Origin: Pseudomonadales bacterium | Lineage (GTDB): Bacteria; Pseudomonadota; Gammaproteobacteria; Pseudomonadales; UBA5518 | Assembly: GCA_024234165.1 (NCBI GenBank) | Contig: JACKOP010000005.1 | Location: 186,001 to 250,000 of the forward strand | Reading direction: 5' to 3' | DNA: 64,000 nt | Shown here: positions 1 to 8,950 of the stretch, one piece after another | Layout: every line of letters starts with the position of its first letter | How positions within the stretch are numbered: the stretch's first letter is position 1 | Position numbers and translations under genes: made by a program | The notes under the pieces: generated by a model | Databases searched by the model: none | What the model was told of the DNA's origin: nothing | Seen by the model: the letters and a program-made list of their open reading frames with translations, nothing else

Positions 1-795
1 AACCAACGCAATGACGTAACGTATTTTTGCATGCAGGCACGGCGTCAGTACCGCATCACTCAACCCATCTATGATGGACTGGAGGAGCGGTTCCAGATCA
101 ATCCAGTGGAAGCACTGACCGATTTCCTCAGTCCAGAGTTCTTCATCACCCAAGGCAAGCTACGCAAGGCGGCCTCAGCCGGCACGATGGACGAGTGCCT
201 GAAAAGAAACCTCATCGTGGCAGCCCATCGCGAGGAAGTGGAACGCTACCAGCAGAACCTGCCGCACCTCATCAAGCGCTGGACCGAAAATCTCATTGAG
301 AACTACCGCGGGCGGCAAATTTTTTTCCAGGGCTCATTCGACAAGGCCTGGCAGATCACTCAGCTCTTCAGCAAGATGGGTGTCACCTGTGCCTTCGCCC
401 CTGAGTCCAGGTTTTCCCTGTTTGGCGGAGTCAAGGACGGCAGTCAGCTACCGGATGACTGGCAGGATCAGTTCCGGCGCGTAACCGGGGTGTCCGAAGA
501 CAATCTGATCTTCGGTTGGGGCATGTCCGAGATGACGGGAGCACTATTGCGCTGCTCCCATGGCATGTTTCATTTCATGATCCAGATCATCCCCTTCCTG
601 CTCGAACCGGGAACTCGCGTCCCGCTTCCGCGCCAGGGAACCCAGACCGGCCAGTTGGCCATTCTCGAACTCGTCTCGGAAGATTGCTGGGGCGGCATGA
701 TCAGCGGCGACCGTGGCACCATCCACTGGGACAAGACCTGTGCCTGCGGGCGTGACGGCCCCTTGCTCGACCCGCAAAGCATCGGACGCCTGTAG
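1..795 (+). CDS. Adenylate-forming ligase (phenylacetate-CoA ligase / LuxE-like), C-terminal part, 5' truncated by window edge
   Basis: The reading frame is open from the first base of the window, so the ATG at 31 is probably internal and the gene starts outside. The visible 265 codons carry a GWGMSEMTG segment that resembles the conserved aromatic-G-(M/L)-S/T-E motif of AMP-forming ligases. A C-terminal GDRG..CACGRDGP..IGRL stretch resembles the end of PaaK/LuxE-type enzymes, where a G-D and a Cys-Gly-Arg cluster follow the adenylation core. Such enzymes activate a carboxylic acid to an acyl-AMP and pass it to CoA or a protein thiol. The substrate cannot be deduced. The gene converges on the luciferase-like monooxygenase with only 6 bp between the stops. 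Confidence 0.55.
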   Translation, partial: NQRNDVTYFCMQARRQYRITQPIYDGLEERFQINPVEALTDFLSPEFFITQGKLRKAASAGTMDECLKRNLIVAAHREEVERYQQNLPHLIKRWTENLIENYRGRQIFFQGSFDKAWQITQLFSKMGVTCAFAPESRFSLFGGVKDGSQLPDDWQDQFRRVTGVSEDNLIFGWGMSEMTGALLRCSHGMFHFMIQIIPFLLEPGTRVPLPRQGTQTGQLAILELVSEDCWGGMISGDRGTIHWDKTCACGRDGPLLDPQSIGRL

Positions 796-801
796 CGCAG
801 A

Positions 802-1827
802 TCACACGGTCAACAGCGGCGCCACGGAAGCTGCGAAGCACTGGATCTGTTCGATGCATTCCTGCGTTGACCGGGAGCGGAAGCGCACCTGGAGATGATT
901 CACTCCCATGCTCACCAGTCCTCGCAACGATTCCGCGATTTGCTCGGCATGACCGATCAGCGATCCAGCGGGAAGCTCCCATCCAGGATCGTTGCGACTG
1001 GATTCGATTATGTGCATCGGCTCAACGATCGTGCCGATATCCAGCCACGAGTCGTTCCTGAACTCGCGGCGCAACTCGCGAATCCGCTGGATCTGCTCAT
1101 GAAGAGCACTTCTCGGTGTCCCTTGCGGCAGCCAACCATCGCCATAGGCCGCAACCCGACGCAGTGCCGCCGGACTCGATCCGCCGATCCACACCGGCGG
1201 TCTTGGTTCCTGTACCGCTCGCGGGCCAATATGCATGCCCGAGAAACTCCAGCAGGAACCCTCGTGGGTGGCAGCCTCTGCTTCGAGACATTGCATCAAC
1301 GCCTCGATTGCTTCGTCGCCCCGCTTGCCTCGTTGCGCGAAGCTGCCCGGACCGTTCAACACGTCGAACTCTTCCGCCACATGCCCGACGCCAACGCCGA
1401 TGACGAGTCGTCCGTGCGACAGCCGGTCCAGTGTGCTGAACTCCTTGGCAGCGCGCAGCGGATGCCGCTGAGAGAGCGTCACGACATGTGACAGCAGTCT
1501 CGTGCGCTTCGTAAAACCTGCCAACCACCCCAGCGTTGCGATGGTGTCATACCAGACGGAGCCCATGGCGTCGACCAGTCGTGCAGGAATGGCCGTGTGA
1601 TCGCAGACGCCCAGGTAGAAGCAACCGGCTGCATCGGCGGCTACCGCAATGGCAGCCATGTCGTCCACGGAGGCATGCTTCTCCCACTCCGAAACGTATA
1701 GAGTCGACTGGCTCTGGATGGGAAGCTGCATCCCCCACGCCACTGTGCCGGGAGGAACTATCCGTATGGAGCGCGAAAGACCAGGGGGCTTCACCAAGAT
1801 GAAGCCCTCGTCAAGACCTGTAGCCAC
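802..1827 (-). CDS. LLM-class flavin-dependent oxidoreductase (luciferase-like monooxygenase)
   Basis: About 340 aa with the bacterial luciferase-like TIM-barrel signature: an N-terminal GMQLPIQSQ strand, a central RLSHGRLVIGVGVGH stretch typical of F420/FMN-dependent members, and PPVWIGGSSPAALRRVAAYGDGW near the middle. Family members use reduced FMN or F420 to hydroxylate or oxidise small organic substrates. The start is uncertain. GTG at 1827 lacks a Shine-Dalgarno, and GTG codons at 1794 or 1743 would give proteins whose N-terminus sits closer to the first barrel strand. It lies just downstream of, and in the same direction as, the TonB-dependent receptor at 1866-4112, so it could be co-transcribed with it. 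Substrate unknown. Confidence 0.8.
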   Translation of the reverse strand: MATGLDEGFILVKPPGLSRSIRIVPPGTVAWGMQLPIQSQSTLYVSEWEKHASVDDMAAIAVAADAAGCFYLGVCDHTAIPARLVDAMGSVWYDTIATLGWLAGFTKRTRLLSHVVTLSQRHPLRAAKEFSTLDRLSHGRLVIGVGVGHVAEEFDVLNGPGSFAQRGKRGDEAIEALMQCLEAEAATHEGSCWSFSGMHIGPRAVQEPRPPVWIGGSSPAALRRVAAYGDGWLPQGTPRSALHEQIQRIRELRREFRNDSWLDIGTIVEPMHIIESSRNDPGWELPAGSLIGHAEQIAESLRGLVSMGVNHLQVRFRSRSTQECIEQIQCFAASVAPLLTV

Positions 1828-1865
1828 ATCGCAATATCATCAGGCCAGAAGAAGCGCATCCCGAA

Positions 1866-4112
1866 TCAGAACTTGTATTTGAAATTCACTCCGTATGCGC
1901 GGCTGTCACCAAGCTCGGCCAGCCAGCCGAAGGCCCCGTCGCGCGCGAGTTCAAAGGATGAAATGTAATCCTTGTCCGTGAGGTTTTTCCCCCAGAGCGA
2001 CAGAGACCAGGCACCGTCGACAGACGTGAGGCCTGCGCTCGCGTTGACGAGCGTGTAGTCATCCATGACGGTCCGTCGATCCAGCGTGCTCGAGCCCTGC
2101 GTCTCGTCGCGATACATGACTTCTCCCCGCAGGAACCACTTGAGGTTCGTGTTGCTGATCGGCACCTCATAGAGGCCTGCGAGGTTCCAGGTCCATGGGC
2201 TGTTGCCATTGATGCGCTTACCCGACAGATCCTGCGTGCAACGCGGGTGTCCGACTTTCTGGTCATCGTTGCACTCGGCGTACTTGAAGTCGTCGAATTT
2301 GGCATCGATGTAGGCCAGCGAACCCTCGAGAGTGAAGTTGTCGTTGACCATCCAAGTGAACTCCCCCTCCACGCCGGGTATGTGGACGGACGCAGCGTTC
2401 TGTATGTAGCTCGTTCCGCCGACCGGATCCGGGCTGTTGACCTGGAAGTCCTTGTATTTCGTATAAAAGACACTGGCGGCCCAGCGCAGGCGCCGATCGA
2501 AGGACAGGCCCTTCACGCCAATCTCAAAATTGTCTACCGTCTCCTCGTCGAACTTCGGCAACCTCGAACTCAGGGTGTTGTGTCCACCGGCCTTGAACCC
2601 CCGGTCATAGCCACCATACAGGTTGACCTCGTCGCTGATCTTGTACGCAACCTTTGCCGTACCGCTCACCGATGTCCACTTGTCCTTTTGTGCGGGTACG
2701 GCACGGGACGGAACCGCGCCAAAGGCACCGACATTGATCAGGTTGTCGACGCGGTCGTCCTTTTCGACTTCCGAATAGCGCAACCCCGCAGTCAGCGTCC
2801 AGCGATCGTCGAACTGGTAGATGTTATGGGTGAAAATCGCATGATCCGTGCCGCGCCGATCACCGAAGGACTGCAGCGGTGTGCTGCGCGCCGGCGATTT
2901 CGTCAGGATGTTGGTGATCGACCGCAGCTTCGTGTCCTCGTAGAAGGCACCGATGATCGACGACAGGGATTCACCGTCATAGGTGAGTCTCAGCTCCTGG
3001 GTGAGTGATTTGTCGTCCACATAGCCCAAGAAAGAGAACGTACCGAACAAGCCCCTGGAGGTGTTGTTGACGCCACCGGGACGACCACCCTTGTCACTGT
3101 CTCTGCTGAACTTCTGGTGTCCGGTAATCGATACCAGAGACCATGCATCATTGATTTTCCACGACACGCGCAGCGCAGCGTTGGTGGTCGTCTGATCATG
3201 CCCATTACCAGCGTCCGCCTGCGCCTTTCTGTCGAAGACGCGGATGGGGAGCAGCTGGGTGTGCGTCGCCGCAGCGAACCCTAGCGTGGACGTACCATAG
3301 GACGTCTGTTCTTTCATCATGTCTCTGACTTTAACCTGGTGCCGCTCTACCGTGAGAATCGCCTCTGCATCATCCCCGATTCGCTGCAGAACACGCAGCC
3401 GCCCACCCCAGGTATCCGTCTCTCCCTGCTTGCTGGTGACGACGTTCTTGATTTCGCTCTCTCTGGTCGTCCAGTAACCACTGAACCGCGCTGCCGTGGC
3501 ACTTCCCAGTGGAAGGTTCACTGCCCCGCGGTATTCCTGCAGATCGAAATTCCCGACGTTGAGATCCAGATTTCCCTCGATCCCATCCGTACTGGGTTTT
3601 ATCGTGTGAATGGCGATGGCTCCGGAAGCCACTTCCTTGCCGAACAGCGTGGCCTGGGGGCCCTTGAGCACTTCGATCCGGTCGATATCCGAGAAATTCG
3701 TGAACGCATTGTCGATGCGGCTCAGAGGCACATCATCAACGAATATGCCGACGGAGGGCCTGATTCCTTCGATGTACTTGGTGACCCCGATTCCCCTCAC
3801 ATATATGGTGGAACCAAGACCACCAGCTGGGCCGTCAATCGCGACACCCGGGGTGAGCTTGCCCAGTTCGCTGAAATTCATGATATTGGCGGCGCTGAGC
3901 TGATCACCGGAGAGAACCGACACGAAAATCGGTACGTCCTGGATGCGCTGTTCACGTTTCTGGGCCGTGACGACAATTTCTTCGAGTTCGGGGGCAGCCA
4001 TCACCGACTGCTGACCGCTTGAAAGAACGGCGGCGGCGATTCCGAGTGTCAGCAAGGAAGGCCTCTTGAATCGACGGGCTGACGAAGTCGCGCGGCAGTT
4101 GTCATGGCTCAT
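1866..4112 (-). CDS. TonB-dependent outer membrane receptor
   Basis: A 748-aa receptor. I start it at ATG 4112 because an AGGGG Shine-Dalgarno lies 8 nt upstream and the protein then begins with a signal peptide (basic residues, then TLGIAAAVLSSG, cleavage near VMAA-PE). The longer frame to 4253 has neither. The mature N-terminus carries the TonB box-like ELEEIVVTAQ, then a plug domain (QDVPIFVSVLSG, PGVAIDG, YVRGIGV, IEVLKGPQATLFGKEVASGAI). A beta-barrel follows, ending in an aromatic residue (NFKYKF), as outer-membrane barrels do. No STN signalling domain is present. It takes up an unknown ligand with TonB energy. Divergently oriented to the PQQ alcohol dehydrogenase, which suggests a shared substrate. 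Confidence 0.93.
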   Translation of the reverse strand: MSHDNCRATSSARRFKRPSLLTLGIAAAVLSSGQQSVMAAPELEEIVVTAQKREQRIQDVPIFVSVLSGDQLSAANIMNFSELGKLTPGVAIDGPAGGLGSTIYVRGIGVTKYIEGIRPSVGIFVDDVPLSRIDNAFTNFSDIDRIEVLKGPQATLFGKEVASGAIAIHTIKPSTDGIEGNLDLNVGNFDLQEYRGAVNLPLGSATAARFSGYWTTRESEIKNVVTSKQGETDTWGGRLRVLQRIGDDAEAILTVERHQVKVRDMMKEQTSYGTSTLGFAAATHTQLLPIRVFDRKAQADAGNGHDQTTTNAALRVSWKINDAWSLVSITGHQKFSRDSDKGGRPGGVNNTSRGLFGTFSFLGYVDDKSLTQELRLTYDGESLSSIIGAFYEDTKLRSITNILTKSPARSTPLQSFGDRRGTDHAIFTHNIYQFDDRWTLTAGLRYSEVEKDDRVDNLINVGAFGAVPSRAVPAQKDKWTSVSGTAKVAYKISDEVNLYGGYDRGFKAGGHNTLSSRLPKFDEETVDNFEIGVKGLSFDRRLRWAASVFYTKYKDFQVNSPDPVGGTSYIQNAASVHIPGVEGEFTWMVNDNFTLEGSLAYIDAKFDDFKYAECNDDQKVGHPRCTQDLSGKRINGNSPWTWNLAGLYEVPISNTNLKWFLRGEVMYRDETQGSSTLDRRTVMDDYTLVNASAGLTSVDGAWSLSLWGKNLTDKDYISSFELARDGAFGWLAELGDSRAYGVNFKYKF

Positions 4113-4349
4113 GTTGCTTACCCCTGTTTTGTTCTTGCTTGCAGTTGAAGCGCTGAAATGCCCACTGCGCATGGGCGATGGCACGCTCGTGATCTCACGG
4201 GATTCGTATTCTTTATATAAATATTGCAATGTCGATGACCGTATCATCGTCACTCGCTCGTGTCAAGAGACTCTCGCTTGACAAGCAGCAACCTGCCCGC
4301 TCCAATCACTTGCACCGCACCAATCACACCATCGGCCCGAGCCATCGAC
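4113..4349. promoter_or_regulatory. Divergent intergenic region with AT-rich core
   Basis: This 237-bp gap separates the divergent receptor and PQQ dehydrogenase genes. It contains an unusually AT-rich core around 4205-4230 (ttctttatataaatattg) in otherwise GC-rich surroundings, a likely place for promoters in one or both directions. No convincing pair of -35 and -10 hexamers with standard spacing could be fixed by eye, so this is only a region-level call. Confidence 0.35.
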
Positions 4350-6464
4350 GTGAGTAAGTTGTTCGCGAGCAAGGCACGTCGGGCTTTGATGGCCGTGATG
4401 GGCATCGCCTCGTCGCTTTTCCTCCTGTCATGGGCGAATGCGAACGACGGCGCATGGAAGGCTCCGGCAGATCGGTCAGAAGCCGATTGGAGCATGCATG
4501 GAAACGCATCTGACGCCACTCACTACAGTCCGCTCGGGCAAATCGACCAGACAAACGTGCATCGCCTGGGATTGCTCTGGTACTACGACATCCCCCCGGT
4601 GGTCAGCGTCCAGGCCGCACCGCTCGCCATCGACGGCGTGCTGTATTTCGCCACGGGCTACAGCGTCATCCATGCGATGAATGCCCGTACCGGCAAGCTG
4701 CTCTGGAGGTACGACCCCGAGGTCTACAAGTTCGCGGGATCAAGCGCCATGCGTGCGGCCTGGGGGATACGCGGCATCGCCTGCCTTGACGGCAAGATCT
4801 ACACCGGGACACACGATGGCAGGCTCATTGCGCTCGATGCCGAAACCGGAAAGCTTGCCTGGAGCGTCCAGACGACGACGCCGAATGACGGCCGCTACAT
4901 CACCGGTGCGCCGCTGGTATTCAAGGACACCGTGATCATCGGCCATGCCGGAGCCGATTACGCGCCCATTCGAGGTTACGTGACGGCCTATGATGCCAGG
5001 ACCGGCGAGCTTCGCTGGCGCTTCTATACAGTCCCCGGGGAACCGGGCAAGAAGGATGGTGCGGCATCCGATGCAGTTCTCGAGAAATTGGCGCAACCCA
5101 CCTGGCACGGGGAATGGTGGAGGTTCGGCGGCGGAGGCACGGTATGGAACGCCATGACCTACGACCGGAAATTCAACCAGGTCTATCTCGGCACCGGAAA
5201 CGGTTTTCCATGGAACCAGAAGATCAGGAGCCCTGGCGGAGGGGACAACCTGTTCCTGGCGTCGATCGTCGCACTCGATGCAGATTCTGGCGAATACCGC
5301 TGGCATTACCAGGTCAACCCAGGCGAAACCTGGGACTACAACGCTGCGATGGACATGGAACTGGCGGAGCTGGTCATCGATGGACGCCAGAGATCCGTGC
5401 TGCTGCAAGCGCCCAAGAACGGTTTCTTCTACGTCATCGACCGCAAAAACGGCGAACTCCTGTCCGCCGAAAAAATAGCCCGGGTGAACTGGGCCACATC
5501 GATCGATCTGAAATCCGGTCGTCCGGTCGAAAATCCCGAAGCGCGCTACGCCGATGGCAAGACTTTCGTCCTCTACCCATCCCAACAGGGAGCACACAAC
5601 ATCCAGACGATGTCATTCAACCCTGGCACCGGACTCGCCTACATACCGGTGCTCGAATTCGGCATGCCATTCGTTGACCCGCCAGACGGTCTCGACAACT
5701 GGACGCCCAAGCCGAATTGGGTGCTGAACGGCGGGGTTGGCAGTGCCGCAGGCGTTCGGTTCGATCCGCCCATTTCCGGCCTGCTTGCGTGGAACCCAGC
5801 GACACAGCAGGAGATCTGGAGGAAATCAGGGTGGCCCGGCATGTTTCACGGCGGAACGATCACCACAGCGGGGAACCTGGTTTTTCAGGGGCGTGCCGAT
5901 GGCAGCTTCTTCGCCTATGCCGCAGATTCCGGCAAGGAACTCTGGCGTTTCGACGCCCAGGCGGGAATCGTCTCCCAGCCGATCAGCTATCAGGTGGACG
6001 GCCGTCAGTTCATCACCCTGATCGTGGGCTATCGTGGCTTCGGCGGACCAAGCGGCTATCAACCCGAATGGGACTACTACACGCAACAGCGACGCGTACT
6101 CACGTTTGCCCTCGATGCACCGCTGTCGCTTCCGCCGCAGGATCGCCGCGTGCGCGAGTTCATCGACGCGCCGTCATTCACGGTTGAGGGGAGCAAGGCA
6201 ATAGCCGGCGCTTCGGTGTTCGCAACATATTGTGCGCGCTGCCATGGGGCGAATGCCCAATCCGGTGGTGCGGCGCCGGACTTGAGGAAATCATTGCGCG
6301 TAGCGGATTTCGCTGCCATCAAGACGGTCGTGCACGGTGGTGCGTTGCTGCCTCGAGGCATGCCGCAATTTGCCGAGTTCAATGATTCCCGGATCGAGGA
6401 ACTGCAACACTTCATCATTCGCGAAGCCCGCAGCGTCAAAAGCGACGCCCGTTCCGGAAAATGA
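4350..6464 (+). CDS. PQQ-dependent quinohaemoprotein alcohol dehydrogenase with C-terminal cytochrome c
   Basis: An eight-bladed propeller dehydrogenase of the methanol/ethanol family, about 704 aa. It would oxidise an alcohol in the periplasm and pass electrons through its own haem c. The tryptophan-docking repeats are visible (GKLLWRYDPE, GKLAWSVQTT, GELRWRFYTV, KELWRFDAQ). The PGETWDYNA motif carries the aspartate that is catalytic in this family. The C-terminal haem domain has CARCH with a later GMPQF methionine as probable sixth ligand. The start is uncertain: GTG 4350 gives a basic n-region followed by a hydrophobic signal peptide ending near NAND; GTG 4260 and ATG 4389 are alternatives. 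The vicinal Cys-Cys pair usual near residue 105 of the family seems missing (MRAAWGIRGIACLD). Confidence 0.88.
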   Translation: MSKLFASKARRALMAVMGIASSLFLLSWANANDGAWKAPADRSEADWSMHGNASDATHYSPLGQIDQTNVHRLGLLWYYDIPPVVSVQAAPLAIDGVLYFATGYSVIHAMNARTGKLLWRYDPEVYKFAGSSAMRAAWGIRGIACLDGKIYTGTHDGRLIALDAETGKLAWSVQTTTPNDGRYITGAPLVFKDTVIIGHAGADYAPIRGYVTAYDARTGELRWRFYTVPGEPGKKDGAASDAVLEKLAQPTWHGEWWRFGGGGTVWNAMTYDRKFNQVYLGTGNGFPWNQKIRSPGGGDNLFLASIVALDADSGEYRWHYQVNPGETWDYNAAMDMELAELVIDGRQRSVLLQAPKNGFFYVIDRKNGELLSAEKIARVNWATSIDLKSGRPVENPEARYADGKTFVLYPSQQGAHNIQTMSFNPGTGLAYIPVLEFGMPFVDPPDGLDNWTPKPNWVLNGGVGSAAGVRFDPPISGLLAWNPATQQEIWRKSGWPGMFHGGTITTAGNLVFQGRADGSFFAYAADSGKELWRFDAQAGIVSQPISYQVDGRQFITLIVGYRGFGGPSGYQPEWDYYTQQRRVLTFALDAPLSLPPQDRRVREFIDAPSFTVEGSKAIAGASVFATYCARCHGANAQSGGAAPDLRKSLRVADFAAIKTVVHGGALLPRGMPQFAEFNDSRIEELQHFIIREARSVKSDARSGK

Positions 6465-6531
6465 CGCTTCAGCCAAATTCTTGCAACGTCGCCGGTCCCT
6501 TCCGCGTATTCCCGATGGCCAAGCAATGCCT

Positions 6532-8913
6532 TTACTGCGGCCGGGCTGCCGGACGCTCGTTGCCCTCGATGCTGTAGGCGACCACGTAGTCGCCGATCGT
6601 CGTCTGCATGAACGCATGGCCGCCGGCGGCGATCACCACGTACTGCTTGCCGGTGCGCGGCGAGACGTAGCTCATCGGCGTTGCCTGCCCACCGGCAGGC
6701 AGTCTTGCCTTCCAGATTTCCTTGCCACTGCCGAGATCGAAGGCGCGCAGATAATTGTCCATCGCCGCACCGATGAACACGAGGCCACCCGCGGTGATCA
6801 GCGGGCCGCCCTGGCTGAAGACCCCGGGAACCGGGATTCCCAGCGGCGCATGGTCTTCCGTCGTTCCAAGCGGGCGATCCCACAGGATCCTGTGGTTCCT
6901 GTAATCGATTGCTGCCAGCTTGCCCCACGGGGGTGCATTGCACGGCACGCCGAACGGAGAGCCGAAGGGACGTTCGGTGCGAACCGCGTAGGGCGTGCCC
7001 TTCATCGGCGAGAACGCCGCGGTTCCTTCGACCACGATGCCGTCCGACTTGGGAGCTTCCGCCCGGGGTATGAGCTGGAAGGTAGCAGCCATGTACGACG
7101 TGGGCACGACCAGGATGCCGCGCGCCGGATCGACCGCCAGGCTACCCCAGTTCATGAACCCGTTGTTGCCCGGATAGACCAGGCTTCTTTGCAGCGAAGG
7201 CGGCGTGAAGCGACCCAGGTAACGCAGCTTGCGGTACTCGATCCGGCACCACATCTGGTCGAGCGGGGTACCGCCCCACATATCCTCCTCGCGGATCGGC
7301 GGCGGCACCAGGCTCGGGAACGCGAGCGAGACCGGCTGGGTCGGGGAATAGCGTTCGCCCTCGACGTCGCCGGCGGGGAACGGATGCTCTTCGACGGGGC
7401 CGATCGGGTTGCCATTCCTGCGGTCCAGCACGAAGATCTCGCCCTGCTTGGTCGCCTGGATCAGCGCCGGGACCAGCTCTCCGTCGAGCGGCAGATCGAC
7501 CAGCACGGGCTGGGATGCGACGTCGTAGTCCCACAGATCGTGGTGCACCGTCTGGAAGGACCAGTGCACCTTGCCGGTATTCACGTCGAGCGCGACCACG
7601 GAACTGCTGTAGCGCTCCATTTCCGGAGTACGGTGCGCACCGTAGTAATCCGGCGGAGCGTTGCCGGTCGGGATATAGACCAGGCCGAGCTTCTCGTCGG
7701 CGCTGAACAGGCTCCACGCGTTCGGCGAACCGCGCACATAGGTATCGCCGGGCTCAGGCTCGGCGTTGGGATCCGCCCGCCCCGCGTCCCAGCTCCACAC
7801 CTGGCGACCACTCAGCACGTCGAACGCTCTCACCACACCGGAAGGCTCGTCGGTCGCCATGTTGTCGAGCACGAAACTGCCGACCACCGCGATATCGCCG
7901 ACGACGATCGCCGGCGAGGTCGTGAAGTGGATGCCGCCCTTCACGTCACCAAGCCCGGTGCGAAGCGAAACCTCGCCCCCCGAGCCGAAGTCCGCACACA
8001 GACTTCCCGTCCTTGCATCGAGCGCAATCATGCGTCCGTCGATCGTTGCCACGAGAATGCGGCTGGCACAGCTCGCGAGCCCTGCCGTACTGCTGGAGTG
8101 GTGATACGAGACACCACGGCACGCCTGGGTATAGACCCCGGTAGTATCGACCTCGGGGTCATGGCGCCAGCGCTCGGCACCGGTGTCCGCATCCAGCGCA
8201 ATCACGATATTGCGCGGCGTGCACAGATACAGCGTGTCACCCACCTGCAGCGGTGTGGCTTCGAACATCTGCGGTGCAGAACCACGTCCGTTGCTTCCCG
8301 GCAGATCACCACTGCGGTAGGTCCAGGCGACTTTCAGCTCGGATACGTTCTGCGTGGTGATCTGCGACGCAGCCGAGAAACGTGTGCCGGCCTTGTTGCT
8401 GCCGTAGTCGGCCCAGTCCGCAGCCGGCCCGGAAGCTGCATCGGGTGGCACGCTCGCGGGAACGCCGCTCGTGTCGTTGCGAAGCAGCAGCACGGCACCG
8501 CCAAGCACCACCACCGCGGCCGTGATCGTGAACGCGACGTGCCGGCGCATCCACGGCAGCAACATCAGCACCAGGAAACCGAACGGCATGCCGAGGCGAG
8601 GCAGCAGCAACCAGAACGCTGCGCCGACCTCGGCCAGCGCCCAGACGATCGTCGCGATGAAATACCCCGCGTAGATCCATACACCCAGCGAGCGACCACG
8701 ACAGATCAGGACGCCTGCGACCAGGTGGGCAAGGCCCGCGGGCAGGTAGTAGGCCGAGCCGCCCAGAGAAAGCAGACGACCACCACCGACGACGAGCAGG
8801 ATGCCGACGATCACCAGCACGCTGCCCAAGGCACAGCGCAGCAGGCGTTGCAGCCCTGTCACGGTGCGTGTATCCGTCGAATCGAATGCCTGCGGCCGGG
8901 ATTGCGTAGCCAT
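6532..8913 (-). CDS. Membrane-bound PQQ-dependent dehydrogenase, glucose/quinate/shikimate family
   Basis: A 793-aa protein. Residues about 25-145 form four or five membrane segments (LVIVGILLVVGG, AGLAHLVAGVLI, IATIVWALAEVG, FGFLVLMLLPW, AAVVVLGGAVLLL), as in the ubiquinone-reducing glucose dehydrogenase family. The rest is a periplasmic PQQ propeller (ADWADYGSNKAGTRFS, GAERWRHDPE, GKVHWSFQTVHHDLWDYD, GKEIWKARLP). The HHDLWDYD motif is typical of this branch. It would oxidise a sugar or cyclic polyol and feed electrons to quinone. It converges on the soluble PQQ enzyme across a 67-bp gap and is followed upstream by an SDR in the same direction. No pqq biosynthesis genes are in the window, so the cofactor must come from elsewhere. 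Confidence 0.9.
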   Translation of the reverse strand: MATQSRPQAFDSTDTRTVTGLQRLLRCALGSVLVIVGILLVVGGGRLLSLGGSAYYLPAGLAHLVAGVLICRGRSLGVWIYAGYFIATIVWALAEVGAAFWLLLPRLGMPFGFLVLMLLPWMRRHVAFTITAAVVVLGGAVLLLRNDTSGVPASVPPDAASGPAADWADYGSNKAGTRFSAASQITTQNVSELKVAWTYRSGDLPGSNGRGSAPQMFEATPLQVGDTLYLCTPRNIVIALDADTGAERWRHDPEVDTTGVYTQACRGVSYHHSSSTAGLASCASRILVATIDGRMIALDARTGSLCADFGSGGEVSLRTGLGDVKGGIHFTTSPAIVVGDIAVVGSFVLDNMATDEPSGVVRAFDVLSGRQVWSWDAGRADPNAEPEPGDTYVRGSPNAWSLFSADEKLGLVYIPTGNAPPDYYGAHRTPEMERYSSSVVALDVNTGKVHWSFQTVHHDLWDYDVASQPVLVDLPLDGELVPALIQATKQGEIFVLDRRNGNPIGPVEEHPFPAGDVEGERYSPTQPVSLAFPSLVPPPIREEDMWGGTPLDQMWCRIEYRKLRYLGRFTPPSLQRSLVYPGNNGFMNWGSLAVDPARGILVVPTSYMAATFQLIPRAEAPKSDGIVVEGTAAFSPMKGTPYAVRTERPFGSPFGVPCNAPPWGKLAAIDYRNHRILWDRPLGTTEDHAPLGIPVPGVFSQGGPLITAGGLVFIGAAMDNYLRAFDLGSGKEIWKARLPAGGQATPMSYVSPRTGKQYVVIAAGGHAFMQTTIGDYVVAYSIEGNERPAARPQ

Positions 8914-8950
8914 GCTTGTTTTTCTCCCCCGCCCTGCGGCGGTGTCTGCC

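Noticed and set aside
1..1827. A lux-type bioluminescence module (LuxE-like plus luciferase-like)
   Set aside because: The genes converge, there is no luxC/D/A/B arrangement, and the monooxygenase is of the general LLM type.
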